Of a stretch of 38,062 bases of DNA, positions 1-8,761 are shown piece after piece. The translations under genes were made by a program, and so were the position numbers. Location of the stretch: the NCBI GenBank assembly GCA_003222535.1, contig QHWJ01000335.1:1-38062 (forward strand), read 5' to 3'. Each line of letters opens with the position of its first letter. The stretch's first letter is position 1. Source of the DNA: Acidobacteriota bacterium (GTDB lineage: Bacteria; Acidobacteriota; Vicinamibacteria; Vicinamibacterales; CAVVIG01). Below the pieces are notes generated by a model that did no database searches, had not been told where the DNA came from, and saw nothing but the letters and a program-made list of their open reading frames with translations.

Positions 1-27
1 CGATAGGCCGCTAGCCCCGGCCTATCG
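1..27. repeat. Perfect 9-bp inverted repeat at window edge
   Basis: Positions 1-9 (CGATAGGCC) are the exact reverse complement of 19-27, with a 9-base spacer, so RNA from either strand could form a strong hairpin. No T-tract follows on the plus strand. It may be the end of a terminator or repeat belonging to a gene left of the window; the window edge prevents a decision. Confidence 0.5.
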
Positions 28-133
28 TGTTGCGTTCGCTGTCGCCGACGGATCGAAGGCGCTGTCTCCCGAGCGAATTACCGACGCCTGTCGGCGGAGA
101 CTTTAGTCTGTCGAACCGCCTCCATTAGTCTCC

Positions 134-149
134 CTTTTTTAAAAAAAGT
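134..149. other. A/T palindrome upstream of kelch oxidase gene
   Basis: A run of six T followed by seven A, flanked by C and G, sits about 115 bases before the kelch gene start, in otherwise GC-rich sequence. Such tracts can act as bent DNA or UP-element-like promoter parts, or as a U-tract for upstream transcription. No convincing -35/-10 pair could be placed next to it. The rest of 28-263 shows nothing recognisable except the ribosome binding site at 247-253. Confidence 0.3.
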
Positions 150-263
150 AGACGTTCTCGGCGCAATTACTCGTCTGCCCGCGTGACTTTTGTTCTAACC
201 TCCCTGAACACGTTTCTGAGAGTCGCCCTCGTCGTAACCAGCAGTTGGAAAGGTACGGTCAAC

Positions 264-2636
264 ATGTATGTGCGTGTCAGTCGATCGGTCGCGATCAGGT
301 CAGCTCTGCTCACAAGCGCCTTCCTGGTGCTCACCTACTTCAGCCCGCTCCGAAGTCTTTTCGCGCACGACGAGCCTCCGCCCGGCTCGGGAGGATCTTA
401 CACACCGGATACGTGCGTCCAGGGCCATAACGTGTGCGGCGACTTCGAGCCGCTGACGCCGATGCACGGCGCCGAAGGCGTCCACGCAGGGCTGATCTGG
501 AAAGATCGCGCGGCCATGCCCAAGATGCTGTATTGGGCGCGATTCACGGATTACAAGGGGATTGACGTCGCCGACCCGGCGGTCATTCAAGCGAAGATCA
601 ATGCCGGCGCCCTCACGGACAAGAAGAACGTCAACGATTTCAACGCGGCGATCCGGGGAGGCGACTTTCCCGGAGGAGCGGCCAACAGCTTCAAGGCCCT
701 CGTCTACGGTGGCTTCAACATCATCCAGGGACTCAGCCAGAGCGTGCCGACGCGCATCCTTGGTGAATTGCAGCACGACCGCGCCCAGATTTTCGACATC
801 TCGCATCCCGACGCCTTCAAGAATGCCGACAAATTCGACACCGTTTCGCTGGATGACAGTGACTTCGCCCTCAATGCCGCCGCCTTCAAGGACGCCGGCG
901 AGGCGGCGGGGTTGCACTACAACCTGTACTGTTCGGGACACGCCTCCCTGTCCGACGGCCGCCTCGTGATCGTCGGCGGTCATGACATGAACAGCAACAA
1001 CGGACTCTTCAAGGTCAACATATTTGACCCGCAGACGGAGACGTGGGCGCCACGCGCACAGCCGTGCACCCAGGCGAACTGGCGGCGTGATCCGTTCGGC
1101 GCGAAGCTGTTCGCGAGTAATCCGAGCGCGAAATTTTATCCGGGGTGCAACCCGCTCGACATCAAGAGCACGCAACCAGCGGACCGGTCGGATATGAAAT
1201 ATGCGCGATGGTATCCCACCGCCATTGCGCTCCCCGGCGATCTCGTGCTGGTGCTCGGCGGCACGGACCAGGACGCGACCATCGGGCCGAGCCCGGTGCC
1301 GTTCCCCAATCTGGGACAGAGCGATGCCGCGTTCCGCGCATCGAAGCATCACATCACGGTTCCGGAAATCTACGATCCTCACACGGATCGCACGATCGCC
1401 CTCGAGAATGCGCGCAGGATTTTCCCGATCTATCCCCAGGCGGAAGTCGTACAGACCGGACCGGATCCCAACGACTGGAAAGTCTGCGCCGTCGGGGCAC
1501 CTGCCCGTCCGCTGGCGACCAACGACCCGTTCCTGAAAGGCGAGCCCTTCGCCACGTTCGACGGACCGTACACCGGCGGCACGTTCTGCCTCGACGTGCG
1601 CGGCGCCATGAAGGATCCGAATCGCGATGTGCCTGGTCAAAACCATTGGACCCACGTCGCGGACATCGCGGACGCGGAGGACTATTGCTGCCCAACCGCA
1701 AGTTTGACCGAGCTCGGCTCGAACGGCAAAACGCTTTCCCACAAGGTCGTCATCTTTTCCAGCAAGATCGGTGCGAATGGGAACCTGCCGTCAAAGGCGG
1801 TCCAGATGATCGACTACGCCAATCCCGTCCCGTTGTACGAGCAGCAGGGAGATCTGATCCAGACGGGCAGCTTTTACAAGGCGATCGCGCTGCCGGACGG
1901 CAAGGTGCTCGTGACCTCCGGGAAGGATGGCACGCGGCCCCTGCAAAACTACGAGGAGCGTAACGTGCTGCCGGTGCAGCTGTTCGATCCAAGTACCGGG
2001 ACTGTCACGAAGCTTGCGAAGACGACCGTTTCCCGGGGGCTGCACGGCAACGCGCTGCTGCTCCCCGACGCGACGGTGATGATCATGGGAGACGATCGCA
2101 TCAACCTCGTCCCCCCGGGCGATCGAGCGTACCCACCTGGAGATCCCGATCAGGGAGTGGCCAACGGTCAGATCTTCAGGCCACCCTATCTGTTCAGCGG
2201 ACCGGATCAGGAGGCGGTGCGTCCCCTCATTCTCGACGCCCCAGATGAGATCTCGTATCGCGGTCACTTCGACGTCAGGGTGGACGGACTCGCCAGCCGA
2301 ATCAAATCGGTGTCAATCATTCGGACCGACTTCGACACCCACAGCCTCGAGTCCGGCGAGAAATATGTGAAGCTGTCGTTCCGCGTCAAAGGCAAGGACG
2401 GCGACGGCAAAGGCCACGACGGCGATGGCAAAGGCCACGATCGCGACGGGAAGGGCAGGGACGGCGACGGGAAGGGCAAGGACGGCGGCGGCGTGCTTCG
2501 CATTGATTCGCCCGACCTGCCGGCGCAGGCGCTCCAGGGGCACTACATGCTCTTCGTGCTCGACGAAGCCGGTGTGCCGAGCGTTGCCAAGCACGTCCGT
2601 CTGAAACTCGACAATGAAGGACGGCGCCTCAGATAG
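264..2636 (+). CDS. Secreted kelch-type galactose/glyoxal oxidase-like protein with DUF1929 domain
   Basis: A 790-residue exported protein of the copper-radical-oxidase fold (kelch propeller plus C-terminal early-set/DUF1929 domain). The ATG at 264 is chosen because GGAAAGG lies at 247-253 and a signal peptide follows at once (basic start, hydrophobic stretch, then SLFAHDE); the open frame back to 183 adds an unlikely leader. By comparison with galactose oxidase, Cys223 (NLYCSGH) and Tyr317 (RWYPT) could form the Cys-Tyr cofactor, and His594 and His693 (DTHS) match the copper histidines. The axial Tyr next to the first copper His is Leu593 here (GLHGNALLLPD), so classical oxidase activity is uncertain. 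A Gly/Asp/Lys/His tandem repeat interrupts the C-terminal domain. The gene appears monocistronic and ends before a strong terminator. Substrate unknown. Confidence 0.85.
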   Translation: MYVRVSRSVAIRSALLTSAFLVLTYFSPLRSLFAHDEPPPGSGGSYTPDTCVQGHNVCGDFEPLTPMHGAEGVHAGLIWKDRAAMPKMLYWARFTDYKGIDVADPAVIQAKINAGALTDKKNVNDFNAAIRGGDFPGGAANSFKALVYGGFNIIQGLSQSVPTRILGELQHDRAQIFDISHPDAFKNADKFDTVSLDDSDFALNAAAFKDAGEAAGLHYNLYCSGHASLSDGRLVIVGGHDMNSNNGLFKVNIFDPQTETWAPRAQPCTQANWRRDPFGAKLFASNPSAKFYPGCNPLDIKSTQPADRSDMKYARWYPTAIALPGDLVLVLGGTDQDATIGPSPVPFPNLGQSDAAFRASKHHITVPEIYDPHTDRTIALENARRIFPIYPQAEVVQTGPDPNDWKVCAVGAPARPLATNDPFLKGEPFATFDGPYTGGTFCLDVRGAMKDPNRDVPGQNHWTHVADIADAEDYCCPTASLTELGSNGKTLSHKVVIFSSKIGANGNLPSKAVQMIDYANPVPLYEQQGDLIQTGSFYKAIALPDGKVLVTSGKDGTRPLQNYEERNVLPVQLFDPSTGTVTKLAKTTVSRGLHGNALLLPDATVMIMGDDRINLVPPGDRAYPPGDPDQGVANGQIFRPPYLFSGPDQEAVRPLILDAPDEISYRGHFDVRVDGLASRIKSVSIIRTDFDTHSLESGEKYVKLSFRVKGKDGDGKGHDGDGKGHDRDGKGRDGDGKGKDGGGVLRIDSPDLPAQALQGHYMLFVLDEAGVPSVAKHVRLKLDNEGRRLR
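2394..2492 (+). repeat. 21-bp coding tandem repeat, about 4.7 copies
   Basis: Four 21-bp units (2394-2414, 2415-2435, 2436-2456, 2457-2477) and a partial fifth encode the heptad [K/H/R]-D-[G/R]-D-G-K-G. The units are in frame and lie within the C-terminal DUF1929-type domain of the kelch protein, between the strand carrying the copper His (His693) and the last strands. The Asp spacing resembles Ca-binding DxDG loops, but no function is shown. The count may vary between strains through slippage. Confidence 0.85.
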
Positions 2637-2701
2637 CCAACCGACCGTGTTTCGACGGTATCGCGCTGCACGCTGACACGGAGCAGACCACGCCAGTCGC
2701 A

Positions 2702-2736
2702 AACAGGCCGGTCGTTGATGACCGGCCTGTTGTTTT
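2702..2736 (+). terminator. Rho-independent terminator after kelch oxidase gene
   Basis: A perfect 12-bp stem (2702-2713 with 2720-2731), GC-rich in the middle, with a six-base loop GTTGAT, is followed by GTTTT. It lies 65 bases after the kelch stop codon and before the glgA promoter region, separating the two units. The short T-run makes it strongest on the plus strand. Confidence 0.85.
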
Positions 2737-2843
2737 CAGGATCAGTCGAGGAGGCACCCCAACCTGAACAATTCAGCGAGCTCCCGCCGCGGCCGAAATC
2801 CCATGAGCCGGGTGTAAATCTTCTGTTGTGTGCGAATCTGTTG

Positions 2844-2873
2844 TTGATTTGGAAGCGGGCAGGGATCTACATT
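2844..2873 (+). promoter_or_regulatory. Candidate sigma-70-type promoter for glgA
   Basis: TTGATT (2844-2849) and TACATT (2868-2873) are separated by 18 bases, about 75 bases before the glgA start and after the upstream terminator. Matches are moderate. The rest of 2737-2947 contains nothing else recognisable. Confidence 0.35.
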
Positions 2874-2947
2874 TCGTCGTTGCCGCCCGTCACAGCAGCC
2901 GCCGACTCTACTGACGTCCGGCGTTTCATTTCAGCCGACGCCTCGTT

Positions 2948-4420
2948 ATGTATATCGTGATGGTCGCTCCCGAGTGCGCACCGGTTGCGCACGCCGGCGG
3001 ACTGGGCGACGTGGTGTTCGGGCTCAGCCGCGAACTGGAGATCCGCGGCCACGCCGTGGAGATCATCCTTCCGAAGTACGACTGCCTGCGCTACGAGCAC
3101 ATCTGGGGGCTGACGCTCGATTACCGCGACCTCTGGGTGCCATGGTTCAAGGGAGCCATTCACTGCTCCGTCTGGTTCGGCCATGTGCACGGACGCAAGT
3201 GCTTTTTCATCGAACCGCACTCGCAAGACCGGTTCTTCGAACGCGGCACGCTGTACGGCGCGGCGGACGACACGATGCGCTTCGCGTTCTTCAGCAAGGC
3301 CACGCTCGAGTTCATGCTCAAGGCCAACAAGCGTCCCGATGTGATTCACTGCCACGGCTGGCCCACCGGGCTGGTGCCGGTCCTGCTCTATGAGATCTAC
3401 AAGTTTCACGGGATGCCAAATCAGCGCGTCTGTTACACAATCCACGACTTCAAGCACCAGGGCCTGGACGGGGAGCGCGTGCTGTGGGCCACCAACCTCG
3501 GACGGCCCGAGTACTATTTTCATCACGACCGGCTGCGCGACACCTTCAACCCCCGCGCGCTCAACTTCCTGAAGGCCGGCATCGTGTACTCGAACTTCGT
3601 CACCACGGTGTCGCGCGGGTACGCCTGGGAGGCCAGACATACGGAGCTGGCGTTCGGCCTGGGGCACACGCTCTATCTTCACGACGGCAAGTTCGGTGGT
3701 GTGCGCAACGGCGTCGACTACGACATGTGGAACCCGGAGATCGACCCGCTCATTCCGCACCGCTACAACATCGAGAGTCTCGAACGAAAGTACTGGAACA
3801 AGGAGGCGCTCCGGAACCGTCTCTGGCTGCGCAAGGACTACAAGCCGCTGATTGCGTACGTCGGGCGCCTCGATTCCCAGAAGGGTGTGCATCTGGTCCG
3901 GCACGCGCTGTTCTACGCGCTGGCGAACGGCGCGCAATTCGTCGTGCTCGGCCCGAGCCCGGACCCGTCGATCAACGGAGAATTCTGGCGGCTGAAGCGC
4001 GATATGAATGATCATCCCGACTGTCACCTGGAGTTGCGCTTCGATGCGGAGCTCGCGCATCTGGTGTACGCCGGCGCCGATATGATCGTCGTGCCCAGCA
4101 ACTTCGAGCCCTGCGGCCTGGTCCAGATGGTGGCGCTGAAGTACGGGACCATTCCGATCGTGCGCGCAGTTGGAGGGCTCACCGAGACCGTCTTCGATCG
4201 GGATTTCTCGGAGCGCCCACCCGAGCAGCGCAATGGGTACGTGTTCCATCAGGCAGACGCGGCTGGAATCGACTCGGCCTTGCGGCGGGCGATTGGCCTC
4301 TGGTACGCGTACCCTCAGGACTTCCGAGGTCTGATGCTCAACGGCATGCGGTGTGACTACTCCTGGCACCATCCCGGCCAGGACTACGTGAATGTCTACG
4401 AGTACATTCGCCACAACTAG
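2948..4420 (+). CDS. glgA: Glycogen/starch synthase, GT5 family
   Basis: A 490-residue cytoplasmic glucosyltransferase of the GT-B fold that extends alpha-1,4-glucan from a nucleotide-glucose donor. Recognisable parts are the N-terminal APECAPVAHAGGLGDVV loop, the catalytic-domain motif RLDSQKG, and the C-terminal PSNFEPCGL and VGGLTETVFD motifs, at normal family length. The conserved Lys of KxGGL, which contacts the donor, is His15 here; the other donor motifs look intact. From memory the whole protein resembles a cyanobacterial GlgA type (same start MYIV, KYDCxRYxxIWGL, FFIEPHS), suggesting shared ancestry or transfer. The ATG at 2948 fits homologues but has no clear Shine-Dalgarno. A GH57 gene follows after 49 bases, probably in the same operon. 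Confidence 0.92.
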   Translation: MYIVMVAPECAPVAHAGGLGDVVFGLSRELEIRGHAVEIILPKYDCLRYEHIWGLTLDYRDLWVPWFKGAIHCSVWFGHVHGRKCFFIEPHSQDRFFERGTLYGAADDTMRFAFFSKATLEFMLKANKRPDVIHCHGWPTGLVPVLLYEIYKFHGMPNQRVCYTIHDFKHQGLDGERVLWATNLGRPEYYFHHDRLRDTFNPRALNFLKAGIVYSNFVTTVSRGYAWEARHTELAFGLGHTLYLHDGKFGGVRNGVDYDMWNPEIDPLIPHRYNIESLERKYWNKEALRNRLWLRKDYKPLIAYVGRLDSQKGVHLVRHALFYALANGAQFVVLGPSPDPSINGEFWRLKRDMNDHPDCHLELRFDAELAHLVYAGADMIVVPSNFEPCGLVQMVALKYGTIPIVRAVGGLTETVFDRDFSERPPEQRNGYVFHQADAAGIDSALRRAIGLWYAYPQDFRGLMLNGMRCDYSWHHPGQDYVNVYEYIRHN

Positions 4421-4469
4421 CGGGTCGGATCCCGGTGAAGGCCGCGGTATGGCCGAAGGATACTGAACA

Positions 4470-5936
4470 ATGGCAATGGACACGCTCCAGGCATCTGTCG
4501 ACGGGTTGCCCAATCTTTCGGGATCGGAATCGGTGATCGAGCGGGCGGTATCCGGGGGCCGGGACCGATCCAGGCGCCTGGCAGAAAACCCTCTTGACTT
4601 CGGCCGCATCCGGGCCGCGTCGGCGATCGCGCTCCACATGCACCAGCCGCTGATTCCCGCCGGCGGGAGCGATCTCCGCACGGCCGGCATCATCGGCAAT
4701 CTCCAGCACATGATGGAGAACCAGTCGGTTGGCGACAACCACAACGCGCCGGTGTTTCTCTGGTGCTACAGGCGGATGGGACAGTTGATTCCGGAGCTGA
4801 TCGGGGAGGGCTGCGAGCCACGTGTGATGCTCGACTATTCAGGGACGCTGTTGCATGGCCTGCAACAGATGGGGCTTCCCGACGTGTTCGATGATCTCAA
4901 GCGGATCACGTGTGAGCCTGCATACCGTCGAGCCGTCGAGTGGCTCGGCACGGCGTGGGGCCATGCCGTGGCGCCTTCGACGCCGGTGCAGGACTTTCGT
5001 CTTCACGTCAGCGCCTGGCAGCATCATTTCGCGGCCCTGTTCGGTCAGGAAGCGCTTCGCCGCGTGCATGGATTCTCACCTGCCGAGATGGCGCTTCCCA
5101 ATCATCCCGATGTCGCGTATGAATTCGTCCGAACGTTGAGGGATTGCGGATACGAGTGGGTGCTGGTGCAGGAACATACCGTGGAGCCGCTGGAAGGCGG
5201 CGCTCTCGTGCGCCGGCATCTGCCTCACCGCTTGATCTGCCGGAATTCCCGCGGGGCCGAAGCGAGCATCCTGGCGGTGATTAAGACCCAGGGGAGTGAC
5301 ACGAAGCTGGTCGCCCAGATGCAGCCGTACTACGAGGCCAAGGGACTCTCGCGCTTGGAGGTTGCCGGCCGGCAGGTGCCGCCGCTGGTGACTCAGATCG
5401 CCGATGGCGAGAACGGCGGCGTCATGATGAACGAATTCCCGCCCAAGTACATGCAGGTCGTGCGGGAATCATCCGGCTCCGACACGCCGCTCATGAACGT
5501 GAGCGAGTATCTGGCCCATCTCCACGCGATCGGGATCACGGAGGCCGAGCTGCCGGCGATTCGGCCCGTCTTTCAGAAGCGGATCTGGGACCGGTTCCCG
5601 GATGCCGCGGGACCGGAACAGCTCGAACGGGTCATCGAAGAGCTGCGGCACGAAGATCACCGATTTCACGTCGACGGAGGGAGCTGGACGAACAACATTT
5701 CGTGGGTCAGAGGGTACGATGCCCTGCTCGGCCCGATGGATCGAGTGAGTGCGCTGTTTTTCGAAAAGGTGCTCAAGCCCGGTGTGCGAAGCGACGAGCC
5801 CCGCTACCGCAACGCCCTGTTCCATCTGCTGGTCTCGCAGACGAGTTGCTATCGGTACTGGGGGCAGGGAATCTGGGTCGACTACGGCCGGGAGATCTGT
5901 CGACGGCTCACTGACATCCTGACCTACAACTTCTGA
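4470..5936 (+). CDS. Glycoside hydrolase family 57 protein (glucan-active)
   Basis: A 488-residue protein of the GH57 (beta/alpha)7-barrel family, which includes amylases, 4-alpha-glucanotransferases and branching enzymes acting on alpha-glucans. Visible family regions are region 1 ALHMHQPL near residue 52, DYSGTLLHG near 118, GTAWGHAVAPSTP near 160, FSPAEMALP with Glu206 as likely nucleophile, and IADGENGG with Asp312 as likely acid/base. There is no signal peptide, so it should act in the cytoplasm. The first about 45 residues are poorly conserved, but the ATG at 4470 has GAAGGA at 4455-4460. Position 49 bases after glgA suggests glycogen remodelling with the synthase. Which GH57 activity it has cannot be read from these motifs. 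Confidence 0.88.
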   Translation: MAMDTLQASVDGLPNLSGSESVIERAVSGGRDRSRRLAENPLDFGRIRAASAIALHMHQPLIPAGGSDLRTAGIIGNLQHMMENQSVGDNHNAPVFLWCYRRMGQLIPELIGEGCEPRVMLDYSGTLLHGLQQMGLPDVFDDLKRITCEPAYRRAVEWLGTAWGHAVAPSTPVQDFRLHVSAWQHHFAALFGQEALRRVHGFSPAEMALPNHPDVAYEFVRTLRDCGYEWVLVQEHTVEPLEGGALVRRHLPHRLICRNSRGAEASILAVIKTQGSDTKLVAQMQPYYEAKGLSRLEVAGRQVPPLVTQIADGENGGVMMNEFPPKYMQVVRESSGSDTPLMNVSEYLAHLHAIGITEAELPAIRPVFQKRIWDRFPDAAGPEQLERVIEELRHEDHRFHVDGGSWTNNISWVRGYDALLGPMDRVSALFFEKVLKPGVRSDEPRYRNALFHLLVSQTSCYRYWGQGIWVDYGREICRRLTDILTYNF

Positions 5937-6346
5937 ATCGATTCCGGAACAGGGTGCCGTAGACCAACGCCTTGTTCTGCGCCGCGATTTCGGCGATCGC
6001 CCTGGGGTACGGTGAAGAAGACGTGAACCTGCCCGCACTCGAGTAGGTCCGCGGTCCGGTCTTCGGTCCAATCGACGTCAGCAACCGCCTCAAAGGATCT
6101 TCGCGCAAGTAAGCCGCCAGGGGCATGCCACGCGATGCGGGCGGCGAAGGGCGCCTTACAACTGATGGGAATGGGTGCCCTTTGCCTTTAGCAGCGCCGA
6201 TGGAACCAGTGAGGCAGCCGATCGTCACCGCAGCGCCGCCCGCGCGTGCCGCCTGACACAGAAGACGGTTCCCGACAAATGCGCTACGATTCGCCCCTCG
6301 TCGATCGAACACCGGGCGGACCGTGCGCGCAGTGCGCGGAGGTCTC
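5937..6346. other. Intergenic region without a supportable gene
   Basis: About 410 bases between the GH57 stop and the permease start. Several frames are open, as expected at this GC content. One minus-strand stretch (roughly 6130 to 5940) reads like protein (PRAIAEIAAQNKALVYG) but has no start signal and no family I recognise; it may be a gene relic. No convincing terminator was found. A short run GGAGG at 6338-6342 is the ribosome binding site of the next gene. Confidence 0.4.
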
Positions 6347-8740
6347 ATGCGCGAGCTTCGTTACGCGATTCGGGCCCTTCTTGAAACTCCCGCCTTTACG
6401 GTCGTGGTCGTTCTGACGCTGGCCCTCGGCATCGGTGCCCAGACCTCCATCTTCAGCGTCGTCGACGCCGTGCTGCTGCGACCGTTGCCGTATCCGCAGT
6501 CCGATCGCATCGTCAGCTTCGCCTGGCTTCGTCCGAGTGGTCTGGATCCGGCGAACGTGACCCCCCTGACCTTCCAGTATTGGCACGACCACTCGCAGGC
6601 GTTCGACGGATTCGCCGTCACTTCGGGCGGCAGCTTCAATCTGGTCAGCGGCGCCGTGGCAGAGCGGGTGAAGGCCGCCTCGGGCACGGCGGACCTGTTC
6701 AAAGTGCTCGGCGTCTCTCCGGTGATGGGGCGCGGGTTTCTGCCAGAGGAATGCGTCCCCGGTGGCCCGCAGGTGACGGTCCTCAGCCACGGGATCTGGC
6801 AGCGTGTGCTGGGCGGAGCGGCTGATGCCATTGGAAAGTCCATCACGCTGAGTGACCGTCCGTACGTCGTGGTTGGCGTGATGCCGGCAACCTTCACAGA
6901 CGAGCCCACCGTGGACCTCTGGTACCCGCTTCGGCTGCGCGCCGATCCGCGCGACCGCGGATGGAACTACACGGTGATGGGCCGGCTTCGCCCGGGAGTG
7001 ACACTCGCGCAGGCACAGTCCGACACGGATCGCCTCTTCCAGCAGTTCCAGGCAGACAATCCGCAGCATGTGCCGCGAACGACCCGCGGCATCCGCCTCA
7101 TTCGCTTCCAGGACTTTCTGGTCAGCGATATGCGGACGCTGCTCCTGGTCCTGTTGTTCGCGGTGGGTCTCGTCCTGCTGATCGCGTGCGGCAACGTCGC
7201 GAACCTCCTGCTTTCCCGATCGGCCGCGCGACAACGGGACCTCGCCATTCGCAGCGCACTGGGCGCCAGCACCACGCATCTGGCGCGGCAGGTCGTCACC
7301 GAGAGTCTCCTGCTCTCGGTGATCGGGTGTATCGCGGGAGTCGTCCTCGCGGTGATCGGCGTCCGCACCTTGGTTGCGTTGATTCCGGGGGAGTTGCCGC
7401 GTCTTGCTTCCATCGCGGTCGATGCCCGGGCTCTCGGGTTTGCGGTGCTGATTTCAATGGTCGTCGGACTCGCCTTCGGACTGCTCGGCACGATTCGACT
7501 GCTGAAAGCACGTCCTGGCGACGCCTTGAAAGCGGCAGCCGGAACCGGCATCGACGTGGCGCGGCACCGTCTCTCGAACGCATTGGTCGTCGCGCAGGTC
7601 GCGCTGTCCGTGATCCTCCTGACCGGCGCGGTTCTGTTGGCCGCCACCTTCGTGAAGCTCCGCGGCATTCCTGTCGGCTTCGACACCGACAACATCGTGA
7701 CCGTGCAGCTTTCATTGAGCGCGGCGACGTTCGGTTCGGCGCCGGCGGTCGCGCGCCTCGATCATGATTTGATCGAGCGGATCGGCGCGATTCCCGGAGT
7801 CGCATCCGTGACGACGGCGTCGAGCATCCCGCTGGAACGGGGCCCGAATTTCATCTTCGGCATCGAAGGCGAACCGCCGGAGAAGGTGAACTACGTCGAG
7901 CTGCGGCCGATCGGTCCGGATTATTTTCGGACGTTGGGCATTCCGCTGCGAGCGGGTCGCGGCCTCTCGACAGCCTCCGGCGCGGAGGACTCGCGTCCGG
8001 TGGTTGTCGTCAATGAAGCGCTCGCCAGGCTTTTTGGCGGCTCGGCCGACGCGCTGGGCCGCCGCATCATCATCGGACGAGCCACGCCTGGCGAAGACGT
8101 GCCACGCGAGATTGTCGGCGTCGTCTCGAATGTTGCGGATGGACGGCCCGGCACGCGGCTGTTTCCGACGCTGTACATTCCGCGCGGTCAGTTCCAGGGC
8201 GGAGGCCTGGCGGCCGTGCTGATCCGCACGAACGGAGCGGTGCCGATCGCGCCGGAACTGCGCCGGGTCATCCAGGCGATCGATCCACAACTGCCGGTCA
8301 CGAACATCCGGTCGATGAATGACGTGGCATCGACGGCGGTCGCGCAGCAGCGCTTCAACATGGTGCTGATCGGGATCTTTGCCGCGGTCGCGTTGACGCT
8401 GACCATCGTCGGCCTGTACGGCCTCCTGAGCTATCAGGTCGCACAGCGAACACGCGAGGTCGGGGTGCGGATGGCGCTCGGAGCGAGCCGAACGGACGTA
8501 CTCGGCATCGTCGTGTTCCGCGGAGTCCTGCTGACAGGCGCCGGCATGGCCATCGGCATGGCCGCCTCGCTCGGCCTGACGCGATTCCTGACGACGCTGC
8601 TGTTCGGCGTGAGCGCGACGTCGCCGTGGGTCTTTTTCACTGTCGCTGGCGTGCTCCTCGTGGTTGCGGTCCTGGCGAGCGCCATTCCCGGCCGCCGCGC
8701 GATGAGCGTCGACCCGGTGATCGCCTTGCGATACGAATGA
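6347..8740 (+). CDS. ADOP family duplicated permease (MacB/FtsX-like)
   Basis: A 797-residue inner-membrane protein with the duplicated organisation of acidobacterial ADOP permeases: N-terminal helix (about 18-40), MacB-like periplasmic core, a block of three helices near 260-400, a further helix and second periplasmic core, and a C-terminal FtsX helix block with the signature QRTREVGVRMALGAS, ending DPVIALRYE. The ATG at 6347 gives the family start MRELRYAIRAL and has GGAGG at 6338-6342; the GTG at 6323 is less likely. No ABC ATPase lies nearby, as is usual for this family, so transport would need an ATPase encoded elsewhere. It converges on the next ADOP gene with a 21-base gap. Substrate unknown. 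Confidence 0.9.
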   Translation: MRELRYAIRALLETPAFTVVVVLTLALGIGAQTSIFSVVDAVLLRPLPYPQSDRIVSFAWLRPSGLDPANVTPLTFQYWHDHSQAFDGFAVTSGGSFNLVSGAVAERVKAASGTADLFKVLGVSPVMGRGFLPEECVPGGPQVTVLSHGIWQRVLGGAADAIGKSITLSDRPYVVVGVMPATFTDEPTVDLWYPLRLRADPRDRGWNYTVMGRLRPGVTLAQAQSDTDRLFQQFQADNPQHVPRTTRGIRLIRFQDFLVSDMRTLLLVLLFAVGLVLLIACGNVANLLLSRSAARQRDLAIRSALGASTTHLARQVVTESLLLSVIGCIAGVVLAVIGVRTLVALIPGELPRLASIAVDARALGFAVLISMVVGLAFGLLGTIRLLKARPGDALKAAAGTGIDVARHRLSNALVVAQVALSVILLTGAVLLAATFVKLRGIPVGFDTDNIVTVQLSLSAATFGSAPAVARLDHDLIERIGAIPGVASVTTASSIPLERGPNFIFGIEGEPPEKVNYVELRPIGPDYFRTLGIPLRAGRGLSTASGAEDSRPVVVVNEALARLFGGSADALGRRIIIGRATPGEDVPREIVGVVSNVADGRPGTRLFPTLYIPRGQFQGGGLAAVLIRTNGAVPIAPELRRVIQAIDPQLPVTNIRSMNDVASTAVAQQRFNMVLIGIFAAVALTLTIVGLYGLLSYQVAQRTREVGVRMALGASRTDVLGIVVFRGVLLTGAGMAIGMAASLGLTRFLTTLLFGVSATSPWVFFTVAGVLLVVAVLASAIPGRRAMSVDPVIALRYE

Positions 8741-8761
8741 CGTGTCGCTGAATAGCCCCGG

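Noticed and set aside
1-27. Inverted repeat considered as an attachment site or IS end
   Set aside because: No matching copy was seen elsewhere in the window and no mobile gene is adjacent.
300-1742. Long open frame on the minus strand inside the kelch gene
   Set aside because: It is antisense to a gene with clear motifs, has no recognisable protein pattern, and is expected from codon bias at high GC.
2394-2492. Tandem repeat considered as a CRISPR-like array
   Set aside because: Units are contiguous without spacers, in frame, and encode a heptad.
2867-4744. 625-codon minus-strand open frame across glgA and the GH57 start
   Set aside because: It mirrors third-position GC bias of the sense genes and has no family similarity.
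5940-6130. Possible minus-strand gene relic with IAEIAAQNKALVYG
   Set aside because: Reads like protein but no family was recognised and no start or stop context supports it.
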